A DNA stretch of 64,000 nt from Actinomycetota bacterium (GCA_040757835.1 JBFLWJ010000014.1:6919-70918); one strand, 5' to 3'. Shown: positions 38,342-47,179, counted from the first letter of the stretch. The notes: generated by a model from the letters alone, not told the origin. A program made the numbers and translations.

Positions 38342-38623
38342 ATGCTTTCCGAGATCCCGAAGGACCTTGCCAAGATGAGCCAGAAGGAGCTGGACAGGGA
38401 GATCTGCAGGGTGGGCATGATCGCGGAGCTCGACGCGGTGAACCTCTACGAACAGCTGGCGGCCATGACCGACAATAAGCTAATCAAGGATGTCCTCCTG
38501 GATATCGCCAAGGAGGAGAAGACCCACATGGGCGAGTTCCAGGCCCTCCTGCTCATGGAGGACAAGGAACAGGTAAAGGAGTTGAAGGCGGGCAAGGCCG
38601 AGGTCGAAGAGCTGAAGGGCTGA
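38342..38623 (+). CDS. EncFtn-like half-ferritin
   Basis: 93 residues, the size of the encapsulated ferritin-like family. Metal-ligand spacing matches: Glu29, Glu59 and His62 (E-x29-E-x2-H), with Tyr36 in the AELDAVNLYEQ helix and AKEEKTHMGEFQ in the second helix. Two such chains would form one four-helix ferroxidase unit. No encapsulin shell gene and no encapsulation peptide is seen here. It sits between the Rrf2 regulator and desulfoferrodoxin, consistent with Fe(II)/peroxide handling. Confidence 0.82.
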   Translation: MLSEIPKDLAKMSQKELDREICRVGMIAELDAVNLYEQLAAMTDNKLIKDVLLDIAKEEKTHMGEFQALLLMEDKEQVKELKAGKAEVEELKG

Positions 38624-38697
38624 CCGTTCCGACAGGCCCCATCGCCGTCCGGCAGGACCGCCCCGGCGATGGCTCGCTCCTTCTGTGGAGGGTTGAA

Positions 38698-38723
38698 GAA
38701 GGGCGCCGTTCCCGGCGCCCTTC
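38698..38723. terminator. Hairpin between convergent half-ferritin and desulfoferrodoxin genes
   Basis: Perfect 11-bp stem GAAGGGCGCCG with a TTCC loop. It is placed exactly between two convergent genes and can serve both strands. Confidence 0.7.
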
Positions 38724-38755
38724 GTCGGTGGCGGATACCGAGATACCGGTCTGCG

Positions 38756-39133
38756 TCAGCTCGACTTCCAGAGGCCGTGCAGGTTGCAGTATTCGCGTGC
38801 GGTTATGCCTTCCTTGGGGGGCGTGAACTTGCCCTCCGGCGCCATGCCCGGCGCGAGGAAGATGCGCGAGCACCTGTCGCCGATGATGATCTGGACCCAC
38901 TCGATATAATGGTCGTCCTGCATGGGATGGGCCACCTCGCCCACTTTCACCAGCACGCCGTCCTCCAGCACCTCCACCAGCGGGACATGCTTCTCCACCG
39001 CTGCGTCCACGGTGTTCTCGACCTGCAGCACCATGTCCTCGCCGCAGCATACCAGGGCGCCCTTTCCGCCGTGCAACACCTCGACGATATTGCCGCAGAT
39101 CTCGCACTTATAGATCTCCATCCTCTCAGCCAT
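38756..39133 (-). CDS. dfx: Desulfoferrodoxin (superoxide reductase, two-centre)
   Basis: 125 residues. Centre I, the desulforedoxin-like Fe(SCys)4, is CEICGNIVEVLHGGKGALVCC. Centre II ligands appear in EKHVPLVEV, VAHPMQDDHYIEW and the C-terminal EYCNLHGLW (Cys and His). It reduces superoxide to peroxide without producing O2, using rubredoxin-type electrons. It forms a pair with rubrerythrin upstream, which removes the peroxide product. Confidence 0.95.
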   Translation of the reverse strand: MAERMEIYKCEICGNIVEVLHGGKGALVCCGEDMVLQVENTVDAAVEKHVPLVEVLEDGVLVKVGEVAHPMQDDHYIEWVQIIIGDRCSRIFLAPGMAPEGKFTPPKEGITAREYCNLHGLWKSS

Positions 39134-39187
39134 GACTTCCTCCTTGTCCTATTGCCGCGCGGCTGGCCTGCCGCGCCCGCCTGGCCG

Positions 39188-39691
39188 TTAAAACTGCCTG
39201 AACTTGTCCCTGGAGGCGCCGCAGATGGGGCACTTGTCCGGGGCGTCGCCTTCGCGGGTGTGCCCGCAGACGCTGCATATCTGTATCGTCCCCACCTTGA
39301 CGTCCTCGCCCCTGTCCACCGCTTCCTTGGCTTGCTTGTACCAGTCGGCGTGGATCTTCTCCGCTTCCAGCGCGTAGTAGGTGCTGCGTACCGCTCCGTC
39401 TTCGTCCTGCAGCTTGGCCGTGGCGTTGTAGACAGGATACATCTCGTCGATCTCGAAGGTCTCGCCCTCGATGCAGGTCTGGATGTTGTCCGAGGTAGCC
39501 TTGACCCTTCCCAGCACCTCCAGGTGGTTGCCGGCGTGTACCTTCTCCGCGTAGGAGATGGCCCGGAACATCCTGGCCATCTCCGTGAGGCCTTCCTCCT
39601 CGGCTTTGTCCGCGAACAGCTGGTATTTCATGTGGGCCATACTCTCACCGGCGAAGGCGTCTCCCAGGAACTTCTCCGTCATCTCTCTCAT
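39188..39691 (-). CDS. rbr: Rubrerythrin
   Basis: 167 residues from the ATG that follows AAGGAGG; an in-frame extension to 39727 is unlikely. The diiron four-helix domain carries GESMAHMKYQLFADKAEEE, AEKVHAGNH and EAEKIHADWYKQAKE. The C-terminal rubredoxin domain is CSVCGHTREGDAPDKCPICG. It is an NADH/rubredoxin-driven peroxidase of anaerobes. Transcription probably starts from the extended -10 at 39783-39791 and may run into dfx. Confidence 0.95.
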   Translation of the reverse strand: MREMTEKFLGDAFAGESMAHMKYQLFADKAEEEGLTEMARMFRAISYAEKVHAGNHLEVLGRVKATSDNIQTCIEGETFEIDEMYPVYNATAKLQDEDGAVRSTYYALEAEKIHADWYKQAKEAVDRGEDVKVGTIQICSVCGHTREGDAPDKCPICGASRDKFRQF

Positions 39692-39782
39692 GCTCTCAAG
39701 ACCTCCTTCCTGTACTTGCGGTTGCAAGTCTATGTTTCCCTTGCCGCGCGGTGATAAAACCCTGCGCCGGCACCTTCGCGCG

Positions 39783-39791
39783 ATGATAGCA
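39783..39791 (-). promoter_or_regulatory. Extended -10 element TGCTATCAT upstream of rbr
   Basis: On the - strand TG-C-TATCAT is followed by a leader of about 85 nt to the rbr ATG. It is identical to the element at 32701-32709. Confidence 0.55.
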
Positions 39792-39967
39792 GAACGATCC
39801 GTTCCCGGCGAGCATCTGGATCATGGTCGATCTTTCCCGGTATGGGGTGTTGGTGAGGGGGGATAATTATGGATGCGAAGTCGCGCAAGGGCGGTCGGCC
39901 CGGTCCCGCGGGCGGTCCGCTGGCGGGACGGATAAGGCGATGATACGGAGAAGGAGGCCGGGATCGG

Positions 39968-40654
39968 ATGATCGACGAGCCAGCGGAGGTGCTGACCAGG
40001 GAGCTGGCGGGTGCAGAGCTGGATGGCCTCGTGCTCGAGCCACGGGATTTCAAGCGGGGCAGGACGGACAGGGAAGTCTATTTCAATCTCTTCCTGTCCC
40101 GGGAGGGCCGGCTCTCCCTCACGCCCACCGTCCAGGGGCTCTTCTTCGCCGGCCGGGGAGACTATATCAAGGCGTGGGTCGAGTTCCGCTACGACCCCGT
40201 TGCGGTATTCGCCGATGGCAGTGTGGTGGACCTGGAGGAGAAAGGGCTGGCGCCCAGGCTCTTCTCCCTCCTGGCCTCCCTGGTCCCACCGGGTGGATCC
40301 CTGATGGTCATCTATGGAGCGGAGGCGCATGCCGTCTCTTCCGATACCGAGAAGGGCCTGAAGAAGAGCTTCCCACCCGCGGCGACTCCGTTGGGATATT
40401 ACCTCTGGCGGAGCGGCCTGCGCTGGTTCAAGGACTGGTACTTCTCCGAGGGCTGGATGGAGGGGGGCATGAAGCTCCAGGCCACCCGCCCCCTGAACGA
40501 GGAGGTGCGCGCCGGCAGGGAAGCGAAGGCCAGGGAGGAGCTGGGCGCTTTCGCAGCGGCCTTGCGGGACCGTGACCTCGACCCCCTGGAGAAGGACGCC
40601 CTGGAGCGGGCAGAGGACGTCCTTTCCAGGCTCACGCCAGCAGCTTCTCCTTGA
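39968..40654 (+). CDS. Hypothetical protein, possibly DUF1122
   Basis: 228 residues, no signal peptide or TM. A mixed alpha/beta core has AWVEFRYDPVAVFADG, GGSLMVIYGAEAHAV and the Trp-rich GYYLWRSGLRWFKDWYFSEG. The last 50 residues are charged and helical. The Trp-rich and GAEAHAV segments recall DUF1122, but this is from memory and only moderately sure. Its 3' end overlaps the convergent DJ-1/PfpI gene by 23 bp. Confidence 0.7.
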   Translation: MIDEPAEVLTRELAGAELDGLVLEPRDFKRGRTDREVYFNLFLSREGRLSLTPTVQGLFFAGRGDYIKAWVEFRYDPVAVFADGSVVDLEEKGLAPRLFSLLASLVPPGGSLMVIYGAEAHAVSSDTEKGLKKSFPPAATPLGYYLWRSGLRWFKDWYFSEGWMEGGMKLQATRPLNEEVRAGREAKAREELGAFAAALRDRDLDPLEKDALERAEDVLSRLTPAASP

Positions 40655-41150
40655 GAGCGGCGTTGAAGGCGGGGAGGTCTTCCGGTACCCTGGAGGTGAT
40701 GATGTTGCCGTCTATCACCACCTCGCGGTCCACGAAGTCCGCGCCCGCCTCCAGCATCTCCTCCCTGATCTTCGGGTAGCCTGTCATGGTGAGGCCCTTC
40801 ACCAGGCCGGCCGCAGCCAGCAGCTGTCCCCCGTGGCAGATGGCCGCAAGGGGCTTTCCGGTGGCCGCGAAGTTGGCGACGAACGAGCGCGCCTCCTCGG
40901 ACTTGCGCAGGTAGGCGGGGGACCTCCCCCCCGGGATGACCATGGCGTCGAACGAGGTGGGATCGAGTTCTCCGAAGGTGTTGTCGACCCTGATCACCGC
41001 GCCGTGCAGACCCTTGATTTCCCCGGTATCGGGACCGACGGCCACCACTTCCGCGCCCTCCTGCCGCAGGAAATCCATGGGCACCGTGGCCTCCTGGTCC
41101 TGAAATCCCTTTCCAATCACCATGACGACTCTTTTACCGCTTAGAACCAT
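40632..41150 (-). CDS. DJ-1/PfpI family protein
   Basis: 172 residues from the ATG at 41150; the frame extends to 41240 but the fold begins at KRVVMVIGKGFQDQE. The nucleophile elbow is AAICHGGQLLAAAG (Cys), with the acidic residue in FQDQEATVP and the PGGRSPAYLR loop. Members are intracellular proteases, glyoxalases or deglycases; the PfpI subtype is most similar. It is likely a stress gene by position. Confidence 0.9.
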   Translation of the reverse strand: MVLSGKRVVMVIGKGFQDQEATVPMDFLRQEGAEVVAVGPDTGEIKGLHGAVIRVDNTFGELDPTSFDAMVIPGGRSPAYLRKSEEARSFVANFAATGKPLAAICHGGQLLAAAGLVKGLTMTGYPKIREEMLEAGADFVDREVVIDGNIITSRVPEDLPAFNAALKEKLLA

Positions 41151-41283
41151 CTTAATGCCTTTCTCGAAAAATGCGGTCCGATCACCAATGTGGACTGATC
41201 TGGTAGAGCGTATGATAGGAACAAACAGTCCCGTGATCATCTATGATTCCCCCGGGGGAGTGCGGGAAACCCGGTAATGGGTC

Positions 41284-41919
41284 TTACTTCAGGATCCCTT
41301 CCAAAAAGATCGCGATGTACCTGTCCACGAGGTCCGTCAGCTCGACACCCTCGAGCTCGGGGTATCTGAAAACGTCCTTCTCGATCAGCAGATACCCCAT
41401 CATGCCCATGAATGCGGAGGTGGCCAGGACCGGGTCCATATCCTCTTTGAGCAGCCCTTTCTCTTTCCACAACTCGACGCATTGCCTGACGAAATCTCGT
41501 GCCGGGTCGAGCATCTTTTCCAGGAAAGGGCTGGCGGCCTCCGGGTTCTTGACGGCTTCCCCGATGACCATCCGGATGAAATCCCAGTCGGAATAGAAGA
41601 AAAGGAACATGCCCCTGGCTATGAACTTGAGAGCGGTCTTGGGCTCCAGTTCCGGCATCAGCTCCCGCACCAGGTCTAAAGCCTGCATGGTCGTGGTATG
41701 TGCGTCCACCACTGCCTTGAATATCTCTTCCTTGCTGTCAAAATAGCGGTAGAGTGCTCCACCGGTGATCCCGGCAGCCTTGGCGATCTCGACCACGGTC
41801 GCGCCATGCAGACCCTTGTCAGCGAAGACCTCCAGGGCGGCCTGGACTATCTTATCCCGCGTTGAAAGCATCTCCGCTTCCGCCGGCCCTCCCTTTGCTA
41901 CTGCTTCGTCCTCATCCAT
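41284..41919 (-). CDS. TetR-family transcriptional regulator
   Basis: 211 residues. HTH: KIVQAALEVFADKGLHGATV and VEIAKAAGITGGALYRYFDS, then KEEIFKAVVD. The ligand-binding C-terminal half is helical and unassigned. It is divergent from the CrtI-like operon across a 182-bp AT-rich gap and is the likely regulator of that operon and of itself. Confidence 0.93.
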   Translation of the reverse strand: MDEDEAVAKGGPAEAEMLSTRDKIVQAALEVFADKGLHGATVVEIAKAAGITGGALYRYFDSKEEIFKAVVDAHTTTMQALDLVRELMPELEPKTALKFIARGMFLFFYSDWDFIRMVIGEAVKNPEAASPFLEKMLDPARDFVRQCVELWKEKGLLKEDMDPVLATSAFMGMMGYLLIEKDVFRYPELEGVELTDLVDRYIAIFLEGILK

Positions 41920-42001
41920 AGTTCCCGCTCCTTGCAGACGGCCTTCTCCTCATTCACTATCCTAGCGTAATGCGACTAACAATAGAATATATCATATAGT
42001 A

Positions 42002-42029
42002 TTGACACAGAAAGTAATAATATTATAAA
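42002..42029 (+). promoter_or_regulatory. Promoter TTGACA-N16-TATAAA in AT-rich divergent region
   Basis: TTGACA at 42002-42007 and TATAAA at 42024-42029. The surrounding 41960-42065 region is strikingly AT-rich (runs of ATAATAATAAT) for this genome and probably also holds the TetR operator. Confidence 0.65.
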
Positions 42030-42101
42030 TATAATAATAATAATGTAGTAATATGTAACACATATGAATTATACCTGCTCAGCGAGGAAAGGCAGCAAGT
42101 C

Positions 42102-43640
42102 TTGGAACTGAAAAAAGTACAAACACAATCCGACTACGGCGTGATCGTCATCGGGGCCGGCGTGGGTGGGTTGTCGGCGGCCGGTGTCCTGGCCCGGGAA
42201 GGCCTCAAGACCCTGGTCCTGGAACAGGCCGATTTCGTGGGTGGTTGCGCCTCCTCCTTCGAGCGTTCCGGCTACCATTTCGACGTCGGCGCCTGCATCA
42301 TCGAGGTGCTCAGGGCCCACGAGTCGTTTTACGACAGGCTGGGACTGGATATGAAGGACTACATCACTTTCCTGCCCAATGACCCCATCTACGAGCTGGT
42401 CGATATCCTGAGCGGCGAGAGGTTCACCGTACCCGCTTCCGCGCAGGGGATGGCGGAACTCATCGGGCGGCACAGCGCCGCTGACGCCCGTGCCTTCCTG
42501 CGTTTCATGCGCGAGGAGGGAAAGATGATGGACGGGTTCACCGATGCCGTATTCACCACTCCCCAGGGTGGCATCTCCGGTCTCTTCAAGGTCTTCGCGA
42601 AATACCCGCGGGCCGTCGCGAACCTGCACCGCCTCATGCTCCCTTACAACAAGGTGCTGGGAGACCTCTTCGTCCATCCCCTGACCCACCGCCTGCTGTG
42701 CAACTCCGCTGTGATCGGGGGCCTGCCCCCCTCCCGCCAGGTCGGGATGTTGATGTGGCAGACCTACGCGGAGCATGCGGGCATGTATTATCCACGGGGC
42801 GGCATGGGAGCGGTCCCACGCGCCATGGCCCGTGCGCTTGAGGACGTCGGGGGCGAGCTGAGGCTCTCATGCCGGGTGGGCCGCCTGCTGCTGGAGAGGA
42901 AAGCGGCCCGCGGCGTGGTCCTCGATGACGGTACCATCATTACTTCCCGCGCGGTTGTTAGTGACGCCAACGCCACCAACCTCTACCTGGAGATGATCGG
43001 AGAGGAGAACATACCCCGAGTGGTGGCGAAAGGGCTGCGCAGCTACGGACTCTCTCCCAGCTGCGCCATCGGCTACCTCGGCCTGGACTACCATCCACCC
43101 ATGCAGTCGCAGCATATCATGGCGCTGTCGGACCCGGAGTTCATCGACATGTACTGGTCCGATATATACGAACAGGACATCGCCATGCCCCAGTCCGTGG
43201 GCCTGATCTCCTGCCCGAGCTACACGGACCCCTCGCTCGCGCCCGAGGGGGGCGCCTCGCTCTCCTTCATCACCATGGCGCCACGCAACCCGCGAGGCGC
43301 CCCCTGGGACGAGATGAGATGGGACTTCCTGGAGCAGGCGATAGGCATGCTCGACGCCGTGTATGTTCCCGGCATAAAGGACCACATCGTCTTCAAGACC
43401 ATCGCCACTCCCGAGGACTTCGAGCGGAGGCTGCTCATCCCCGGCGGTACCATATATTCGTATTCCATGTCTGTGCTGAGCCAGATGATCTTCCGTCCGA
43501 GCAACCGCTCCAAGTGCATCAGGGACCTTTACCTGTGCGGCGCCAGCGCCCACCCCAGCGGCAGCGTACCCGGTGTCCTCTGCGGGGGGATGCTGGCCGC
43601 CGACGCGCTGCTCGAGGACTCGAAGAGGAGAAGAGGATGA
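42102..43640 (+). CDS. CrtI/phytoene desaturase-like FAD oxidoreductase
   Basis: 512 residues from a TTG; GAGGAAAGG lies about 12 nt upstream. The FAD-binding N-terminus is VIVIGAGVGGLSAAGVLARE, LVLEQADFVGGCASSFE and YHFDVGACIIEV, typical of CrtI and retinol saturases. The C-terminal FAD motif is LYLCGASAHPSGSVPGVLCG. The substrate is probably an isoprenoid or a polyunsaturated lipid; no carotenoid synthesis genes are near. It leads a three-gene unit under apparent TetR control. Confidence 0.9.
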   Translation: MELKKVQTQSDYGVIVIGAGVGGLSAAGVLAREGLKTLVLEQADFVGGCASSFERSGYHFDVGACIIEVLRAHESFYDRLGLDMKDYITFLPNDPIYELVDILSGERFTVPASAQGMAELIGRHSAADARAFLRFMREEGKMMDGFTDAVFTTPQGGISGLFKVFAKYPRAVANLHRLMLPYNKVLGDLFVHPLTHRLLCNSAVIGGLPPSRQVGMLMWQTYAEHAGMYYPRGGMGAVPRAMARALEDVGGELRLSCRVGRLLLERKAARGVVLDDGTIITSRAVVSDANATNLYLEMIGEENIPRVVAKGLRSYGLSPSCAIGYLGLDYHPPMQSQHIMALSDPEFIDMYWSDIYEQDIAMPQSVGLISCPSYTDPSLAPEGGASLSFITMAPRNPRGAPWDEMRWDFLEQAIGMLDAVYVPGIKDHIVFKTIATPEDFERRLLIPGGTIYSYSMSVLSQMIFRPSNRSKCIRDLYLCGASAHPSGSVPGVLCGGMLAADALLEDSKRRRG

Positions 43641-44086
43641 GAAAGACCTACGCCGTTATACTTTCCACGCTGCTCATCGCCCTCGGGATCTTACTCATAA
43701 CCATCGGGATAGCGCAGGCCGGGGCGGGGCAGGAGCAATACCGGCCTACCGTCTCCCTGGTCCTCATAGCGGGGTTCGCCGGGGTCTTCGTTCTCGGGCT
43801 GTTGTTCTCACGCTTTACCGCGAAGGACTACAGGGGAGCTTTCACAACGACAATACTCCTGTTGAGCGTGGGCATGCTCCTGCTGGGAGTATTTTTCGCG
43901 TTTGTCGAGATGCTGGTGAGCCCTGGAGTCTACAGGATGTTGCTGCTTGCGTCCCTCGTATTATACGGCCTGTTTGTGACCATGAACGGGGTGGCCAACT
44001 ATTTCCTGTCCCAGAGGGTCTACCGCGTGTACGCGTTCGACTTCCTGCGTGCGCTCCCATATGCGTATTGCCGCTATCGTACCTGA
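43637..44086 (+). CDS. Four-helix membrane protein of unknown function
   Basis: 149 residues; its ATG overlaps the previous stop (ATGA). Four TM helices: about 6-28 (VILSTLLIALGILLITIGIA), 40-60, 72-94 and 100-122, and a short basic/aromatic C-terminus. Nothing identifies a family. Tight coupling suggests it works with the oxidoreductase, perhaps as a membrane partner. Confidence 0.75.
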   Translation: MRKTYAVILSTLLIALGILLITIGIAQAGAGQEQYRPTVSLVLIAGFAGVFVLGLLFSRFTAKDYRGAFTTTILLLSVGMLLLGVFFAFVEMLVSPGVYRMLLLASLVLYGLFVTMNGVANYFLSQRVYRVYAFDFLRALPYAYCRYRT

Positions 44087-44122
44087 GCGTATGCGGGTGT
44101 TTCCGAGAGGACAAAGAGCCGG

Positions 44123-44473
44123 ATGAGGAGGGTCAAGGTGAAGAGAAAAGGTGGAAAACAGGAGAGAAGAGATGCCTCGCCGCAAGCGGACCTCATCTCC
44201 AGGGCTATGGAGGTCATGGACCCGGAATTCCTTGCGAAGACGGCGGAAACGAACCCCGATTTCATCGTGGGTATGCTGGGGTCGTTCGAGCCGCAGGCAC
44301 TTGCCGCGGCCATAAGCCAGCGTCCGGAGCTGTTCACGAAGATGGCCCGGATCATGCCCCACGAGACCATACGCCGTATGGTGGACCAGAACCGCGAGCT
44401 GGTACAGGAGATCGTGCTAAGGGTCGATACGGACCTGCTCATGGAGATGATGATGGTCTTGCAGGGTGAGTGA
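44123..44473 (+). CDS. Small helical hypothetical protein
   Basis: 116 residues from the ATG; a GTG at 44138 has the better placed GGAGG and may be the true start. The basic N-terminus (RRVKVKRKGGKQERR) precedes a helical repeat-like region: PEFLAKTAETNPDFIVGML, PQALAAAISQRPELFTKMA, HETIRRMVDQNRELVQEIV. The roughly 20-residue periodicity suggests a short alpha-solenoid. It is the third gene of the TetR-linked unit. Function unknown. Confidence 0.65.
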   Translation: MRRVKVKRKGGKQERRDASPQADLISRAMEVMDPEFLAKTAETNPDFIVGMLGSFEPQALAAAISQRPELFTKMARIMPHETIRRMVDQNRELVQEIVLRVDTDLLMEMMMVLQGE

Positions 44474-44751
44474 GCCCGGGCAAAGAGGATATTCCGAGAG
44501 TATAACGAAATCCTAGACGTACGGCCGAGGACTGTCCGCACAGGTCCGTGAGGAAACGCAGGTGTGGAATGAGAGCGACATCCGGCGGATCAAAGGATAG
44601 CGAATTCAGGGTCAACAGCGGCGTTGTCGGAAGGACCCCAAAAACCCTGCTAGCCCTTTATCAACGCAAGGGCTTCGAGATCGCGCGCACCGGAGCCCCG
44701 TCTCCCCTGGCCACCATGGACGGCAGGCGGGCCAGCGCATAGACGCCCAGC
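44474..44751. other. Gap without a convincing gene
   Basis: 278 bp between convergent genes. A hairpin AGCCCTT/AAGGGCT lies at 44652-44674 and may end transcription. A 64-codon frame at 44548-44742 has no protein-like character. Confidence 0.5.
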
Positions 44752-45564
44752 TCAGGTCACGTCCACCAGCGAGGTTATACGGGGGACGAGGCTTTCCATG
44801 AACGTGGGGTCCTCTATGGTCAGCTCGATGGCGCCCTTGGGGCAGACGGAGACGCAGTTCCCGCACCCCCGGCATTCGTCGCTGATGGCGGCGCGTCCCC
44901 CCTGCAGGGTGATGGCTTTGGGGATGCAGATGTTGTTCTGGCAGGTGCCGCAGCCGGTGCACACCTCGGTTACCTTCACCTTTACTCCCGGCATGCGCTG
45001 TATCTTGTCGCTGATCTTGTGAGAGAGCACGGGCAGGACCTTCCACAGGCAGCAGCAGGGACAGCAGTTGCAGACGGTGAGCAGCCTGGTGCCGGGGCGC
45101 ACGTTCAGCCACATTGGGTCGAGCTTGTTGCGGCCGATGAGGTGCACCAGCCCGGCCTCGCGGCACTTTTTCAGGTGATCCAGCGCCTCCTCTCTGGTCA
45201 CGCGTCGACCCAGTGCGGGGTTGATGTCAAGGACCGCCTCGCCCATGAACAGGCATCCCAGATCTATCGGGTAATCCCCACACCCGCTGGCGTCGCGGCA
45301 GATACAGGTGTTCATGATCCAGAGGTGGCTTGCCTTCTCGACGAAGGCCTCGATCACCTGCGAGGGCAGGACGACGTCCTCCGAGGATACGTCCTCGTTC
45401 ACGGCGACGATGCTGTCCTTGGGCAGGAAGACCATGTCGTCTCCCTCGAAGAGCAGGTACTCGATGCCCCTGCCGATGATCGGCAGCCTGGTCATCCTGG
45501 CCATGATGAAGCGCTGCGGAAAGGTCTTCTTGATCATCTTCACGAACCAGAGCGGACTGGACAT
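44752..45564 (-). CDS. Cys-rich 4Fe-4S protein with CNCCPCCC motif
   Basis: 270 residues. The N-terminal half has NTCICRDASGCGDYPIDLGC, then a helical linker and the unusual Cys run CNCCPCCCLWKVLP. Two ferredoxin clusters follow: CTGCGTCQNNICIP and CRGCGNCVSVCPKG. The start follows GGGAGGGG. The paralogue at 56237-57439 carries the same CIC...C and CCCC patterns with a different N-terminus. It is presumably a redox or electron-bifurcation partner of anaerobes; no enzyme lies adjacent. Confidence 0.85.
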   Translation of the reverse strand: MSSPLWFVKMIKKTFPQRFIMARMTRLPIIGRGIEYLLFEGDDMVFLPKDSIVAVNEDVSSEDVVLPSQVIEAFVEKASHLWIMNTCICRDASGCGDYPIDLGCLFMGEAVLDINPALGRRVTREEALDHLKKCREAGLVHLIGRNKLDPMWLNVRPGTRLLTVCNCCPCCCLWKVLPVLSHKISDKIQRMPGVKVKVTEVCTGCGTCQNNICIPKAITLQGGRAAISDECRGCGNCVSVCPKGAIELTIEDPTFMESLVPRITSLVDVT

Positions 45565-45638
45565 GACACCCCTCCCGTTTGAAAGCCTGCGGTCCTCGGA
45601 CCGTTCCCATGCGAGCTCTTATGTATATGGATACCTTG

Positions 45639-45647
45639 TTTATACCA
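45639..45647 (-). promoter_or_regulatory. Extended -10 element TGGTATAAA
   Basis: On the - strand TG-G-TATAAA, about 75 nt before the ferredoxin-like gene. The divergent GNAT gene has GATAAT at 45742-45747. Confidence 0.4.
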
Positions 45648-45791
45648 TGCTACGGCGGCGCCGCGGGTGGAGTTGATCCGCGGATCCGCGGCTTACCGCT
45701 CCCCCGTGTTCTTCATAGAGGTTCCGGTCGGGGAGGAATGGGGATAATCTAGTAACGTAAAAGCACGCAGCGCTCAATGCGGAGGTGAGAG

Positions 45792-46373
45792 ATGGGCGAG
45801 GAGCGCTTTTCGAAAAGCGACATGAGTTACCACCCGCTGACCCCGGAGAGGTGGGATGACTTCGAGGAACTCTTCGGCGAGCACGGCGCCTACGGCGGCT
45901 GCTGGTGCATGTACTGGAGGACCACCCGCGCCCAGTTCAACCGGGACGCGGGGGAAGGGAACAAACGGGCGATGAAGGCCATCGTCGATGCGGGCACCGC
46001 CCCCGGCATCCTCGCCTATCACCGGGGCCGGGCCGTGGGCTGGTGTTCGGTCGCCCCCCGGGAGGATTTCGCGTCACTGGAGAGGTCGCCCAAGCTTAAA
46101 CGCGTGGACGGCCAGCCGGTGTGGTCGATCGTCTGCTTCTATGTCCCGAAGGAACACCGCCGCCGGGGGCTCATGGAGCTGCTCCTGGAGGCGGCGGTCG
46201 CGTACGCGCGCGAGAACGGCGCGGCCATCGTTGAGGGTTATCCCACGGAACCCATGGAGAGACTGAAGGGCGCAGAAGGCTACATGGGGCTGAGGCCCAG
46301 CTTCGTCAAAGCCGGCTTCAGGGAGGTGGCCAGGCCATGCGAGTGGCAGTCGATAGCCAGGCTCTATACGTGA
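45792..46373 (+). CDS. GNAT-family N-acetyltransferase
   Basis: 193 residues; the ATG follows GGAGGTGAGAG. A conserved N-terminal GGCWCMYWRTTRAQF segment is typical of a GNAT subgroup with an aromatic/Cys-rich start. The acetyl-CoA site is VCFYVPKEHRRRGLMELLLE and the C-terminal helix region is YMGLRPSFVKAGFREVAR. The substrate is unknown. It ends 9 nt before the convergent decarboxylase gene. Confidence 0.87.
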   Translation: MGEERFSKSDMSYHPLTPERWDDFEELFGEHGAYGGCWCMYWRTTRAQFNRDAGEGNKRAMKAIVDAGTAPGILAYHRGRAVGWCSVAPREDFASLERSPKLKRVDGQPVWSIVCFYVPKEHRRRGLMELLLEAAVAYARENGAAIVEGYPTEPMERLKGAEGYMGLRPSFVKAGFREVARPCEWQSIARLYT

Positions 46374-46381
46374 GCAGGCGT

Positions 46382-47179
46382 TCATGAAGGGGGAGTGATG
46401 TCCGCTTCCAAAAACTCCTCCATCTCCGGCAGCTGCAGGAGGAATCCCGGCGTCTCGTCGAGGTAGACCCTGACCTCGCCAAGGAGCAGGTCCAGCACGT
46501 GGCCTCCCGCCCCTTGGCCGGCGGTGAGGAAATGCAGGTGGTACCCGGGGGCGTTGATGTCCCCCATATATGAGGGGCACCAGAACCCGACCATGGTCCC
46601 CTCCACGTCATCCAGCTCGAAGACCGCCTGCGCGGCGATGGCCTCGCTCAGGGGCGGATAGGGCTTCTCCTGGGCAGGCACGCTCCTGGCCCGCACGTGT
46701 TCGAACCTGCCCTCGATCCTGATGGCGTAGAAGACGTTCTCGGACGGGAGGTTGGCGTTGAGGAGATCCTGCAGGCCGGCGTAGTCCAGGCCTGCAGGAG
46801 GGGTTATCTCTCTATCGCGGTCGAAGAAGGTGACCATGGCGAAGGGAGTGATGGCCGACCCGTCGATGGCGTGGACCGTACCGTCGTACCTTATCTGGTA
46901 GAAGGAGCCGTCCACGGCGATCATCTCTCCGTCCAGCCCCTCGAGGGTGCCGATGCCGGTATCGCCATGCTTGCCCAGTTCCGCGTACGAGACAACGCCG
47001 TCGTAGAAGCCGGACTTCAGCGCTCCCAAGGTGGATACCTGGTAGAAGGTCTCCCGGTCAGCCTGCGTTTCCACAGGCGATGCCTCCCGTGCGCAGCCGC
47101 CGAACGCCGCGGCGGAGAAGGCCAGGACCAGGGCCGATATCAGGGCAGGCAGGACTGAATGCGGGGCGTGACGGCTCAC
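46382..47179 (-). CDS. budA: Alpha-acetolactate decarboxylase with lipoprotein signal
   Basis: 265 residues from a GTG overlapping the larB stop (GTGA). The signal sequence VLPALISALVLAFSAAAFGG ends in Cys, a lipobox (FGGC), so the enzyme should be anchored outside the membrane. The catalytic domain shows YQVSTLGALKSGFYDG and the zinc ligands His-x-His-x10-His in YHLHFLTAGQGAGGH, the spacing of known BudA/AlsD. It converts acetolactate to acetoin. Export is reported for some Bacillus-group homologues. The acetoin-type genes at 60.5-64 kb may be functionally linked. Confidence 0.92.
   Translation of the reverse strand: MSRHAPHSVLPALISALVLAFSAAAFGGCAREASPVETQADRETFYQVSTLGALKSGFYDGVVSYAELGKHGDTGIGTLEGLDGEMIAVDGSFYQIRYDGTVHAIDGSAITPFAMVTFFDRDREITPPAGLDYAGLQDLLNANLPSENVFYAIRIEGRFEHVRARSVPAQEKPYPPLSEAIAAQAVFELDDVEGTMVGFWCPSYMGDINAPGYHLHFLTAGQGAGGHVLDLLLGEVRVYLDETPGFLLQLPEMEEFLEADITPPS

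Noticed and set aside
44548..44742. 64-codon + strand frame in the gap before the Cys-rich ferredoxin gene
   Set aside because: No ribosome site, no domain and a hairpin inside; it looks like chance.
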